64,000 bases of DNA from Blastocatellia bacterium (GCA_016705245.1 JADIYM010000007.1:186001-250000), one strand, 5' to 3'; shown: positions 1-9,507, counted from the stretch's first letter. Notes: generated by a model not told the origin, from the letters alone. Numbers and translations: made by a program.

Positions 1-129
1 GGCTTGGTCTTGGCGTTCTCGGAAACTATCTTCACGGGGTGTCGGTCGGCGATTGCGTGAAGTCCGCGTTCGCGGCAGCCGCGAAGTCCGGCGGTGACGC
101 GTCTGAAGGTCCCGTCAACTCGAGTCCCG

Positions 130-165
130 TTTGACCCAGAACCCCGAGCGCAGCGAGGGGCCGAC
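130..165 (+). repeat. Short dispersed hairpin repeat, copy A
   Basis: This copy carries TTTGACCCAGAA, a hairpin core and GGGGCCGAC. In the core, CCCC pairs with GGGG, two G-A mismatches stack next, and GC pairs with GC around a GCA loop. Near-identical copies lie at 267-303, 32821-32853, 50541-50575 and 50678-50715, with inverted copies near 33023-33055 and 50608-50640. All are intergenic. Confidence 0.8.
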
Positions 166-266
166 TGTGGTCTCCTCGAATCGTGAGTTGTACCGCCCGC
201 CCGTCGAGGCACCCCGGGTACTGGGTCGGCGGTGTCTGCAATGACCGGCCGTGGGGTCGCGCTCCG

Positions 267-303
267 TTTGACCCAGAACCCCGAGCGGTGGCGAGGGGCC
301 GAC
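267..303 (+). repeat. Short dispersed hairpin repeat, copy B with altered loop
   Basis: Same family as the copy at 130-165. The loop is GGTG instead of GCA, while the CCCC/GGGG stem, the tandem G-A mismatches and the GC pair are kept. A loop change with an unchanged stem supports the hairpin as the conserved feature. Confidence 0.75.
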
Positions 304-400
304 TATACGATCATGGAATTCATGGCCCGCCCGTTCGCTGCTGAGCATACGTGTGCGTCAAACGGCATGCGTCAGTACTGCATGTGAGCGCGAGCCGACA

Positions 401-1228
401 TCAGCGACGCGCCATGACGCGGCTCCTGACTCCGAGCTCTTCGTAGAGGCGCGCGAGCGCTTCGTTCACGGCCATGAGCGCCGCGCGATTGAGCTCGATG
501 GTTGCTTCGTCGCCCCTGGCAAACGGTCCGGTAAGTGCCACGCGCGTTCCGGTGCGGCGAATGTTCGCGACCGTCCCCTCGACGAGCGGCATGATGGCCT
601 CACGAGCCTCCTCCTCGCGCAGGCCCACCGCCTGCAATGCCTCGAGGCTCGCATCGAGCAACGCCGCGACGTGCCCGGACGCCATCACCGCCGCCGCGTG
701 ATACAGCGGCTTGTCGCCAGCCCGCAATCGCATCGGGCGCCCGCCGGCGTCGCGCGCGAGCCTCGTCGCGACGGCGACCGCCGCACGATCGCCTTCGATG
801 GCAAACGTGCTGCCGGCAATTCGCGTCGCGCCAAGCTCGGCCGTCGGGAAGCTCTGCAGCGGATGGCACGATCCCGTCGATGCACCGCGTCGTTTCACGT
901 CGGCAAGGGCCATCGACGACTGGGATCCGCTGACGTGCAGTATCGTCCGTCCCTCAAAGCGCTCGGGCAGCAAGGCAATCCGACGAGCGACATCTTCGAT
1001 TGCGTCGTCCGGCGACGCCACGATGACGACGTCTCCGTCGATCGCGCGTAGTCGCGAGATCGTCCGTGCTGTTCCTCCGCCAATGAACGCGACCGCGTCC
1101 CGCGCCGACGACGCCTTTCGACAGACGACACTTCCGATCGGATAACCGGCGTTGCGAAGAACCAGTCCGAGCGCCCGGCCGACGCGTCCCGCGCCGACCA
1201 GCCCCAGCCTCGGTCTGTGACTAGTCAT
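401..1228 (-). CDS. Rossmann-like and DUF2520 domain protein
   Basis: A 275-residue protein opening with a dinucleotide-binding fold: GLVGAGRVGRALG at about residues 9-21, followed by beta-strand signals such as DVVIVASPDD near 65-75. The second half is helical and matches the DUF2520 type, with the conserved-looking HPLQSF and YHAAAVMASGH segments. The architecture resembles NADP-dependent dehydrogenases of the ketopantoate or F420-dependent type, but no specific substrate can be assigned. Its ATG lies inside the last codons of the large ATPase gene (8-nt overlap), so the two are probably co-transcribed and translationally coupled. The start follows from that overlap and from the glycine-rich loop immediately downstream. 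Confidence 0.8.
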   Translation of the reverse strand: MTSHRPRLGLVGAGRVGRALGLVLRNAGYPIGSVVCRKASSARDAVAFIGGGTARTISRLRAIDGDVVIVASPDDAIEDVARRIALLPERFEGRTILHVSGSQSSMALADVKRRGASTGSCHPLQSFPTAELGATRIAGSTFAIEGDRAAVAVATRLARDAGGRPMRLRAGDKPLYHAAAVMASGHVAALLDASLEALQAVGLREEEAREAIMPLVEGTVANIRRTGTRVALTGPFARGDEATIELNRAALMAVNEALARLYEELGVRSRVMARR

Positions 1229-4200
1229 CGTAGGTCGCCGGGAGGAGCCGGCCGATCTCGATGAGCACGCCTTCCTCTCCCGGCAGGTCGTCGAGCCATT
1301 CCTGGACCCGAGTCCGCAGCGTCTCTTTCGTCATCGGCTGTCCCGACTCGAGCACCGGCGGTACAGCCACGGACAGCGGGACCGGCGTATCGACGACACA
1401 CCGGTTGATCAGGTCGATTGTCGATGGCGTGATCTCGACGGTCGCGGCCTCTGAGCTCGAGAGCAACGCGATGAGCGGCACTGACGCGTCCGCGTATGCC
1501 GCGTCCGACTGCACCTGCCGCAATCCCGTGAGAATCGACGAACGAAACTGCCGGAGCGACACGATGTGGTGCGCCGTGCCGCGGTCGACGATCAGTCGAA
1601 GCCTTTCCATCATTCGGGCGATGCCGTCGGCATTTCCGAGACGGAAGCCGCACACGCACGACGGGCGCTCGATCAGCAGCTCGCGCGTCGGCAGCTCGCA
1701 GGCCATGTCGCGAATGTTCTGCACCATTTCGGTCGCCAGGCTGTAGTAACGCTCGTTCACTACGCGAACGTGCGACAGGAGCTGGAATCCCATCCAGGAA
1801 CTGCTGTCGAGATAGGCGTCCAGCGCCTCGAAATCCGACCTCGACCCGACGTGCACTTCGTGGGCCGCGACGTAGAAGTCCGCGTAGTCCTTCTGAAACG
1901 ACTCATAGACGGTCTCGAAACGGCGGCGCTTGTTATCGTCGAGCAGCCTGTGCGGCGACGCGATGAAGTCGAGGAGCTCGACGCGCGCCGCCTCGATGCG
2001 CGGTTCAGATGAGCGATCCGCGCTCAGCACGTACTCTTTCGCGCCGACGAAATATGGAGTCCAGTCGATGAAGCTCGTCAGCGTTCTCAGGTCGCGAAGC
2101 GCGCTGGTAGATCGTCGGGTTCGCTGCAAAAGTCGTGACGATCCGGCCGAGACCGTCCTCGAGCGTGACTTCCTCGGAGAGGATCGCCTGCACCTGCCTC
2201 GCGCTCGAATCGAAGTACTGCTTCGACGCGGCGATCAGCTGCCAGGTTCGGCGCGTCGCAGCCTCCGGAGGCACCTCCGAGAATCGAGCCTTCAGATCCA
2301 TCTCCTGCCAGCGCTCGAGCCATCGCTCGAGGGCACGACGAACCGCCTGACGGCCCTCGGCGGTCACGAGGTCGTCGAGATCGTCCGTGTCCGTCACGAG
2401 GCGGCTCCATTCGAGGAGCGTCGCGTTCGGATAGAGCGTCAAGCCGGAACGCATGACGTGCGTGTATTCGTCTAGATCCCCGGCCGTCTCGAGCCCTTCG
2501 ACCGTCAGTTCGCCGTTTGGTCCGACGAGCTTCAGCCGGCCGCTCGCCACCATGGCGGCGAGGATCAGTTTCTGCGCCGCACGCTGAAGGCCGTACGGTT
2601 CACGCCGCAGTTCCTGGTAGACCGCGGCCATGGGCACACCCGCATCCCCGGCGGCCTCGGCAAGCCTGAGTGGCTCGATGTTGCATGGCAGCGATAGCGC
2701 CATCTCGCTGCTCGGGTTGAAGCGGTAGTGGCCGTGTTCTGACGCCTCTGCAAGGCCAAGAGGCGCCGCGAGCGACGCGGCCGCCTGCTGAACGTTCGGC
2801 GTGCCGGCGCCTCCGACAAAGAATTTCTCTACGAGCAGTCGCGTCGCGGCGTCGTCGAGCTCGCCGGCGAACATGGGGTGCTGCGGATACCGCTCGGCGA
2901 GCGGTGCATCGAGGACTCGCGCGAGAAGTCCGCCAAGCGTTTCGCGTACAGCCTGCTCGGCGCCAGAGACCTCCCAAGACGGCCCCAAAAATCGACCCTT
3001 CTCGAGATAGAGGTGATGAAAGACGAGCCCGCCCTCGGCTTCGGCCTCGGCGAGGACAGCGTCGCGATCGAGTCCCGGAGCATCGAGCCGGGGATCGGGC
3101 GCGCGAAGCGCAGCGAGCCTGCGCAGGATCTGCACGTCGCTTTCGTCAGGCTCACCCGGCACCCATAACACGAGTGATGCCGGCCCACCCCGCAGATCGA
3201 TGGGCGAACCGATCGGGACGAGCGAGACCTCCCAGTCGAGCTCACAGACATCCGTGGCCGGCGCGAACGTGACCTGCGATGTCGTGCCCGCCGGAGCTGC
3301 GGCCGTAGCCGATGGATTCTCGCCCACGCCGCCCTCCGAAGGTTCGACGGCCGAGAGAGGAACGATGGCGTCGAGCGGCGGGATCTCGACGATCTCCGTC
3401 TCGACGCGGAATCCGAGCCGTCCGAGCCGCCAGGTGCCCCGCCAGGGCACATCGAGATGGGCGTAACCGGCAGAGTCCGAAAGATCGACGGGCCAATCCG
3501 GAAACCGGGCCGCACCGAGACCGACCAATACATCGCCAAGCCTGGGATCATCGGCGCGAATGGCGCTCGCGATTTCGTTGACGACCCGCGTCCCGGAACC
3601 GGTTTCGGCTACCGGCAATCGATAGGTCGGCGAGCCTCCGGCCGACTCGACGACGATCTGTCGCGGCGCGTGCGATACGAAGGCCTGGAGGATGCCCTCG
3701 ACGATCCGTCCGCCGGCGTCGACGTCGGACTCCTCGTAGAGCATCATGACGTCGGCAAGGTCGCGTGCGGTCACGGATCGGCCGGCGAGCGACTCGAGAA
3801 ACAACCCCTTGAGAACGAGCTTCGACCAGAAACGCTGCTGACTCTCGGTGAACCTGGGCACGGCCGCATTCACGAAATCGTCATAGATCTCGAAGCCACT
3901 CGCGAGCTCGGGTGCCTTCCGCAACTCGTACTCGCATGAATCGAAGAGATCGTCGAGGACGACGAGCGAGAGCTCGCGTCGTCCCTTCGCGCGGTTGCCG
4001 GCATTCGCGGCGAATCGAAGAAACGAAAAGCTCGGCGCAAACTTACCGAGCACTCCTGCGACGTCGATCGTCGCCGGGTGCAGCGGATACAGTATCGTCG
4101 TATCCTCGCGGCTCCACCGAAACGTCGGCAGGATGCGGCGAAGTTCGTCGTAGACCTTGCCGAGCTCCGTTCGTTGCTTCGCGTCCTTCCGGAAGATGAA

Positions 4201-4935
4201 GCGGTCCACGAGCTTCGCCAGCGTCGATATCGGAAGATATTCGACCTGGAAGTTCTTCAGGAGAGGAAGACAGGCGGCGTTCCCGTTGAGACTCTCCTCA
4301 TCGAGCGCCACGAGGATCGAGAGCGAGTCTGACGATGCCCGCTCGCCGATTGCCGAGAGCGTCGAGATCGCGCCTCGGACTGCCTCTCGATCGGCCGTCG
4401 GCAGCCAGGTCGACAATCCGTCAACGATCAGGAGCATCCTGCAGCCAGGCGGAATCAGTCCAAACGCCCGCTCGAATGGCTCCTCGGAGACCGCCGCGGC
4501 ATTCCAGTCGGCAGCCGGGATACCACTGGCGGCAGCGATAGTCGTCGCCGCGGCGAATCCCGCGCGAAGCGCCGTGTCGAGGTCCTCGGAAGGCGTCTCT
4601 GCCGGATCCACGAATACGGGGATGAGCTTCGTGCCGGCCAGGACTGACGCGGCGTTGCGAATCTGGTGGTGCTGCGAGCGCGAGCGGAGGTCCGGGTTGG
4701 CGGAGAGTGCGTTGATGACTGCGAGCGACGTGCTCTTGCCGGCGCCGTGTGGTCCCGAGAGGATGCGGGCAGGCGCGGCGACCCCGGTCGCGGCCTCGGC
4801 GAGGTGCGCGAGCGTATTGCCGATGTCATCGACGGAGAGCACCGCCGACAACAAGGCCGCCGGGTCGACCGAACGTCCATGACCGACTTCGACGTACGGC
4901 TCGACTTCGACGTAGGCTTTTATCTGTTTCGCCAT
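1221..4935 (-). CDS. Very large P-loop ATPase, DUF6079/BrxC-PglY-like, broken by one frameshift
   Basis: Two overlapping frames join into one protein of about 1,237 residues if a single extra base near 2105-2115 is removed. The first frame then reads through '..IYQR' directly into 'LRDLRTLTSF'. From the ATG at 4935 there is a Walker A GPHGAGKS at 61-68 and a Walker B-like MLLIVDGL at 167-174. A long helical region with YPLHP near residue 300 follows, as in large DUF6079-type ATPases related to BREX BrxC/PglY. An ATG at 5031 is an alternative start. The usual BREX partners (a PglX methyltransferase, a PglZ phosphatase) are absent: the neighbours are a DUF2520 protein downstream and an alpha/beta hydrolase upstream. 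Family assignment rests on overall architecture and is moderate; ATPase function is better supported. The frameshift may be a sequencing error. Confidence 0.55.
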
Positions 4936-5205
4936 TCGGAAATCCGGCCTGCGAAAAGACTCCGGTCCGCGTCCGAGTGGTTGTAAGGGCAGAACCCGGT
5001 GAAGATAGCATAGCGCCGAGAACCGAGGCAATTACCAGATTCCACGACGCTTGCGGGTACGGGCCTCTCCCGTCGCGGTCTCCAAGTCACGCGGGGTGCG
5101 TGTCCACTTTGACGAGTTTCCGAAACAGGAATACCTATGCAGCGCCGCTGGTGCATGAGTGCACGAAACGGCGCCGGTCGGGTGGTAACTTCCGTCCGGC
5201 GAAGT

Positions 5206-6021
5206 TCAGTCGTTCGCCGATGCCACGATCTCGTAAAAAGCGCCCGGATTGTCGAGCATCATGAGGTGCCCGGACCCCGGCACGATCGCCACGCGCGCTC
5301 CATCGGCTCGCACCTGTCGACAGAATCGCGTTGTGTCATGCATTTCACCGAACACGTAGATCGGCTGAGGCTTCATCGCGAGGAATAAATCGTAGAGCCA
5401 GGGGTCGCGCGCTTCCACCTTCAGGTCCACGGCCGACGCGTGCATGGCCTCGGCAGTCGTCTGCGTGATGCACGGCGCAATGCGGGCGACGGCGTCCTTT
5501 CGACGGCGCAGCATACTGCCGCGGGCGTAGATCTCGGGGCGCCGGCAGATGCTCTCGAACTCAATCCGGTATTCGTCGAGCGACACCGCCGAGATCCGCT
5601 CGCTCCAGAGCGCCTCGTCGAAAACGAGAATCGCTTCGGCGAGCACGAGTCCGGCGACGCGTGACGCGAGTGACTGTGCGGCAATCAACGAGACCGTTCC
5701 GCCCATGCTGTGTCCGACGAGCGTGACTTCCACCAGGCCGGCGTTCTCGATCGCGGCCGCAAGAACTCTCGCCTGTTCACGCATCGAGAATCCGTACCCG
5801 GCAGGTGGCTCGGTCGCGCCGAACCCCGGAAGGTCGAGTGCCACGATGCCGCGCCCCTCGAGCTCGGGCCGATCGAGTGCTTCCGAGAAATAGGCCGACG
5901 AGGCCGAAAGGCCGTGGACGAAGACGACCGGCCGCGGCCCTTCCCGAACGAGCGCGTGAACCCGAACGCCGTCGGCATCGAGCCAGCACGCCGAATGGGA
6001 CAAGGTGTCGGATCGCCGCAT
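5206..6021 (-). CDS. Alpha/beta hydrolase
   Basis: A 271-residue single-domain alpha/beta-hydrolase. The oxyanion-hole motif VFVHGLS is at 34-40, the nucleophile elbow GHSMGG at 103-108 (Ser105), and the late histidine in GSGHLMM at about 252. No signal peptide or membrane segment is evident, so it is probably cytoplasmic. The substrate is not predictable; the fold covers esterases, lactonases and C-C bond hydrolases. It is transcribed away from a tiny membrane-protein ORF at 6044, with only about 20 bases between the starts, and reads towards the large ATPase gene on the same strand. Confidence 0.85.
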   Translation of the reverse strand: MRRSDTLSHSACWLDADGVRVHALVREGPRPVVFVHGLSASSAYFSEALDRPELEGRGIVALDLPGFGATEPPAGYGFSMREQARVLAAAIENAGLVEVTLVGHSMGGTVSLIAAQSLASRVAGLVLAEAILVFDEALWSERISAVSLDEYRIEFESICRRPEIYARGSMLRRRKDAVARIAPCITQTTAEAMHASAVDLKVEARDPWLYDLFLAMKPQPIYVFGEMHDTTRFCRQVRADGARVAIVPGSGHLMMLDNPGAFYEIVASAND

Positions 6022-6043
6022 CGGCGCATTATAGAATGCAGGA

Positions 6044-6136
6044 ATGGGCTCTCAAGGCATCGCGGTGCTTACGATAGGCCTTTTCCTCGTGCTCTTCGCG
6101 TTCGTTGCCGCAGCGTCGTATCGACGTGACAAGTGA
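6044..6136 (+). CDS. Putative 30-residue single-pass membrane peptide
   Basis: An ATG preceded by GCAGGA opens a 30-codon frame ending in TGA. The peptide has a short polar start (MGSQG), one hydrophobic helix of about 19 residues rich in Leu, Phe, Val and Ala, and a positively charged tail (SYRRDK). That layout is typical of small inner-membrane peptides that stabilise a larger complex (KdpF, CydX and CcoS are examples of the class), oriented N-out/C-in by the positive-inside rule. No partner is encoded next to it. Composition and the Shine-Dalgarno-like sequence support it; expression is unproven. Confidence 0.45.
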   Translation: MGSQGIAVLTIGLFLVLFAFVAAASYRRDK

Positions 6137-6170
6137 GCGAAGGGACCCACCGGCATCAGAACCTGTTTTT

Positions 6171-6296
6171 TGAGCCGTGAGCGGTAGCGAGCGTCCCACG
6201 GACGGTCGATCGGTTCCGATCACTTCCGTCCTTCCGCAATGACGAATCTGCGGTTCAGTCACCGTCCGTGGGACGCTCGCTACCGCTCGCGGCTCA
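6171..6296. repeat. 126-bp inverted-repeat element with conserved loop, copy 1
   Basis: The 36-nt arms start TGAGCCGTGAGCGGTAGCGA on the left and end with the matching TACCGCTCGCGGCTCA on the right, flanking a 54-nt loop. A second full copy lies at 41598-41724 in the opposite orientation and a half copy at 41770-41824. The loop is also conserved (reverse complement of the copy-2 loop with a few changes). It encodes no protein, which fits a MITE-like element or a structured RNA. Confidence 0.8.
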
Positions 6297-6356
6297 ACGA
6301 ACGGGGAACGGGGAAGCGTCGTGGTGCTCGAGGTGCCAGCCAGCTTTCCGAATCGA

Positions 6357-7445
6357 TCAATCGCGCGGCACGAGGTGAATGGCCGGCGCCTTGAGCACGG
6401 CGGTTACCTCAGCGCCAAGCTCGAGCCCGAGCGCCTCGCGGGAATGGGGCGTCACAACAGACGACAACATGAACCCGCAATCGAGCGTCAGACGAACGAG
6501 CGGTCCGTCGCGCTGCACGTCGACGATGCGCGACGACAGCCGGTTGCGCGCAGAGCTCTGCCCCGAATCACCGCGCTCGAGCGTCACGTCCTCGCTGCGA
6601 ATACATACGGCGACCCGACGGCCTACCGGTGCGCGAACGACGGCGAGGACGTGCGCCGAGCCGACCGAAACAGTGGCCAGGCCGTCCTCGATGCCTTCGA
6701 CCGTACCTTCGACAACCGTTTCGACTCCGACTATGCGCGCGACGTCGAGATCCGCGGGCCGGCTGAATACGTCCGCCACATCGCCGACCTGCCGGACCAC
6801 GCCGCCGTCGACTACGACGATGCGATCCCCGAGTGCGAGCGCCTCCGTTCGATCGTGTGTCACGAGCAGTGTGTCGACAGCCGCGCCTGTCAGCAGCCGG
6901 CGCAGCTCGCGACGCAACGCCTCGCGACGGGGTGCATCGAGTGCCGCAAGCGGCTCGTCGAGCAGGAGGAGGCGCGGCTCCCGCGCAAGCGCTCGCGCCA
7001 GGGCGACCCGCTGCTGCTCGCCGCCTGAAAGCGTGCGAGGCGCGCGCTCCGCCAGCTCGACGAGATCGAACTGCCCGAGCAGAGTCCTGACGCGCGAGTT
7101 GCGCGCAGAGGACGGTCGACCACCGAGTCCGAACCCGACGTTTCCGGCGACGCTGAGATGCGGGAAAAGCGCGTAGTCCTGGAAGACGAACCCCACCGAG
7201 CGCTGCTGCGGAGGCACCGAGACGCCAGCGGCGACGTCGAGCCACGTCTCGCTTCCGCTCCGGATCGTTCCCCGATCGGGCCGTTCGAGCCCGGCCACCG
7301 CGCGGAGAATCGTCGTCTTTCCGGCCCCCGACGCGCCGAATATCACCGTGATCGACGGGCCTTCACCCGGCGTTTCGAAGGCGGCCCGGACGGACGCGCC
7401 TCCGGGGAAGCGCTTCTCTATGTCGACGCTCAGCGCGGCTGCCAT
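6357..7445 (-). CDS. modC: Molybdate ABC transporter ATP-binding protein ModC
   Basis: A 362-residue ABC ATPase. Walker A is GASGAGKT at 37-44, the signature LSGGEQQRVALARAL is near 135-150, Walker B is LLLLDEP near 157-163, and a switch histidine sits in LLVTHDRTEA. The C-terminal ~100 residues form the molybdate-binding TOBE/Mop region typical of ModC. It energises uptake through ModB of molybdate delivered by ModA. The ATG at 7445 gives the usual ModC length; a much longer frame upstream is only the shadow of modB. It overlaps the end of modB by 16 nt and is the last gene of the cassette. Confidence 0.92.
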   Translation of the reverse strand: MAAALSVDIEKRFPGGASVRAAFETPGEGPSITVIFGASGAGKTTILRAVAGLERPDRGTIRSGSETWLDVAAGVSVPPQQRSVGFVFQDYALFPHLSVAGNVGFGLGGRPSSARNSRVRTLLGQFDLVELAERAPRTLSGGEQQRVALARALAREPRLLLLDEPLAALDAPRREALRRELRRLLTGAAVDTLLVTHDRTEALALGDRIVVVDGGVVRQVGDVADVFSRPADLDVARIVGVETVVEGTVEGIEDGLATVSVGSAHVLAVVRAPVGRRVAVCIRSEDVTLERGDSGQSSARNRLSSRIVDVQRDGPLVRLTLDCGFMLSSVVTPHSREALGLELGAEVTAVLKAPAIHLVPRD

Positions 7446-8104
7446 ACCGAGACCATCCTCCGCTGGAGACCGTACGTGACCGACAGGACGACGAACGAAG
7501 CAATCAGAAGGACGCCCGACGTCAAAGCCGCGGAACCGTAGTCGAGCGCCTGCACGTCGTCGTAGATCGAGATCGACACCGTGCGAGTGACGCCCGGCAG
7601 GTTGCCGCCGACCATGAGCACGACGCCGAACTCGCCGAGCGTGTGGGCGAAGCTCAGCACGAGGCCAGCAAGAACGCCCGGCCACGCCAGCGGAAGCACC
7701 ACGCGGGCGAACGTGGCTGCGCGAGAGAGCCCGAGCGTCCATGAAGCCTCCGACAGTCGCAGATCGACTGCGCCGAATGCAGCTGCAAACGGCTGCACGG
7801 CGAACGGCAGGCTGTAGAGCACCGAGGCCATGAGCAGGCCGGTGAACGAAAAGGCGAGCGTCCCGCCCGTGACGGCTGCGAACGCCGAGCCGACCGGGCC
7901 GCGTGGTCCCAGCGCGACGAGCACATAGAATCCGAGGACTGTCGGCGGCAGCACGAGTGGAAGGGCGACGACGGCCTCGACGAGGAACTTCAAGCGCCAC
8001 TTCGTGACGCTCAGCCACCACGCGATCGGCACGCCGATGACGAGCAGCACGAGCGCCGTCGCCGTCGCGAGTCGAATGCTGAGCCAGATGGCCGTCCAAT
8101 CCAT
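7430..8104 (-). CDS. modB: Molybdate ABC transporter permease ModB
   Basis: A 224-residue permease with about five membrane helices, including segments such as LATATALVLLVIGVPIAWWL near the start. The EAA loop typical of binding-protein-dependent permeases is present (EASWTLGLSRAATFARVVLP). The ATG at 8104 is preferred because GGAGA lies about 8 nt upstream; a TTG at 8122 is the alternative and would overlap the modA stop. It forms the molybdate channel between ModA and ModC. Confidence 0.92.
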   Translation of the reverse strand: MDWTAIWLSIRLATATALVLLVIGVPIAWWLSVTKWRLKFLVEAVVALPLVLPPTVLGFYVLVALGPRGPVGSAFAAVTGGTLAFSFTGLLMASVLYSLPFAVQPFAAAFGAVDLRLSEASWTLGLSRAATFARVVLPLAWPGVLAGLVLSFAHTLGEFGVVLMVGGNLPGVTRTVSISIYDDVQALDYGSAALTSGVLLIASFVVLSVTYGLQRRMVSVWQPR

Positions 8105-8118
8105 CGATGATTCTCCGG

Positions 8119-8943
8119 TCAAGGCGCTCCGAGCCCGTGTCGCTCCAGGATCGCGCGCCCCGCGTCACTCGTCACGAATGCGATGAAGTCACGCGCGACG
8201 GCAGGTTCCCTCGCGGCAGACGTGACGACCGCCGCCTGTTCGAGTTTCGGATGCCGGTCGGACGGGACCTCCCACCAGCGTCCCGAGGTCGCCATCCTTG
8301 GCGACACGGCGAGCGAACGCGCGATGACGGCAACGTCGGCTGCGCCGGCCTGCGCGAACTGTGCCGCCTGCGCCACGTTCTCGCCAAAGACGAGTTTCGG
8401 CCGCACTTCATCTGCGATCCCGAGCGATGCGATGGCCGCGACGGCGGCGCGGCCGTACGGAGCGTGATCGGGGTTTGCGATGGCCACGGTCCGCACTCGC
8501 GGATCGACCAGGGTGCGTTCCCTGAGCTGTGCGACATCGAGCGGAGACGAATTCGGGACCCACACCACGATATGACCGATCGCGTAGTTCACGAGCGTCG
8601 CACCGTCGGCGTGGCCTTCCGCGACGAGACGCTCCGGGTAGGCTCGGTCCGCCGAGAAAAACAAGTCGAAGGGAGCTCCGCTGGCGATCTGCGCCGTCAG
8701 CGTTCCGGATGCCCCGAAGGTGGGAACGACGGCGACGCCCGGACGGCTGGCGGAGAAAGCCGTCGAGAGTTCCTCGAAGGCAAATTGCAGGTCCGAAGCC
8801 GCCGCCACCGCCAGCGTCCGCAGTCCCACGCTCGTCGTCGAACAGCCGATCGAGAGCGCGCAGACCAGCACGAGCGCAAGCGAACGCGCCCTCCGGATCG
8901 CGCCTGACCTGGCCTGGCGACCGACTGTTCGCACGGTCCTCAC
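8119..8943 (-). CDS. modA: Molybdate-binding lipoprotein ModA
   Basis: A 274-residue periplasmic binding protein. The GTG at 8943 overlaps the TGA of the upstream HTH-Mop gene (GTGA). The N-terminus is basic and then has LALVLVCALSIGC, a lipobox whose Cys would be lipidated and anchor the protein. The mature part starts LRTLAVAAASDLQFAFEELS, the usual ModA opening where Ala-Ser and later residues contact the oxyanion; DLFFSAD, AIANPDHAPYG and ARD.IAFVTSDAGR follow. It captures molybdate (or tungstate) for ModB/ModC. Confidence 0.92.
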   Translation of the reverse strand: MRTVRTVGRQARSGAIRRARSLALVLVCALSIGCSTTSVGLRTLAVAAASDLQFAFEELSTAFSASRPGVAVVPTFGASGTLTAQIASGAPFDLFFSADRAYPERLVAEGHADGATLVNYAIGHIVVWVPNSSPLDVAQLRERTLVDPRVRTVAIANPDHAPYGRAAVAAIASLGIADEVRPKLVFGENVAQAAQFAQAGAADVAVIARSLAVSPRMATSGRWWEVPSDRHPKLEQAAVVTSAAREPAVARDFIAFVTSDAGRAILERHGLGAP

Positions 8944-9344
8944 GGCCGAATGACCATGACCTCGGTCGCCTTGATGAGTGCGAAGGCCCGAACACCCTTC
9001 TTCAGACCGAGGGTGCGGCACGAGTCTCGCGTGATGATCGACGTGATCTCGTGACCGCCAATGTCGATTGTCACCTGCGCGAGCAGTCCTTCGATCTCGA
9101 TGTGCGACACGATGCCCTGGAGTTTGTTGCGGCCGCTGATGGCCTCTAGCCCGAGGGGCGTCTTCCGCCGGGGTCCCGTGAGCCGTCGCGATCCGGCGAG
9201 GCGCTGAACTTCGCCGCGCGAAATCCGATGATGGCCGCCGGGCGTCTTGATCGACTTGGCGAGCCCCTTGTAGATCCACTGCTTGAGCGTCGCCGGGCTG
9301 ACGCCGATGTGCCGGGCGGCATCGGAGAGTTTCAGCACGTCCAT
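8940..9344 (-). CDS. HTH-Mop domain regulator of molybdate uptake
   Basis: A 134-residue fusion. The N-terminal half is a MerR/excisionase-type helix-turn-helix (LKLSDAARHIGVSPATLKQW at about 4-23, then KTPGGHHRISRGEVQRL). The C-terminal ~65 residues are a single Mop domain of the molybdopterin-binding type (SGRNKLQGIVSHIEIEG, then VRAFALIKATEVMVI). This is the ModE logic, DNA-binding plus molybdate-sensing, with a different DNA-binding domain. As first gene of the modABC cassette it probably represses the cassette when molybdate is bound. That role is inferred from domains and position. Confidence 0.85.
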   Translation of the reverse strand: MDVLKLSDAARHIGVSPATLKQWIYKGLAKSIKTPGGHHRISRGEVQRLAGSRRLTGPRRKTPLGLEAISGRNKLQGIVSHIEIEGLLAQVTIDIGGHEITSIITRDSCRTLGLKKGVRAFALIKATEVMVIRP

Positions 9345-9507
9345 AGCCGCGAGCTTCGTACCTGCCGCAACGGCCCGTCAAGTCATCGGCACGGTTTCAG
9401 ACGATTTCTGACGATATTTGTGTGACGATTCGCCGCGAGCGTTGACGAATGCCCCGGGGCGCCGCGATGCATTGACGCCGTGCCCGTCGAACGCGGAAGA
9501 TGCGCGC

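Larger units (their letters stand above)
1..400. other. Gene-free repeat-bearing stretch at the window edge
   Basis: No open frame here shows a recognisable protein; the short frames run through repeats. It contains two copies of a hairpin repeat family found elsewhere in the window (130-165 and 267-303), both in the same orientation. The neighbouring DUF2520 gene ends at 401 and reads towards this stretch, so it is a 3' flank. I see no tRNA or clear terminator. Confidence 0.5.

Noticed and set aside
1221..5031. A BREX or other multi-gene defence island around the large ATPase
   Set aside because: No methyltransferase, PglZ-type phosphatase, nuclease or transposase occurs within 5 kb, so only a lone ATPase can be claimed.
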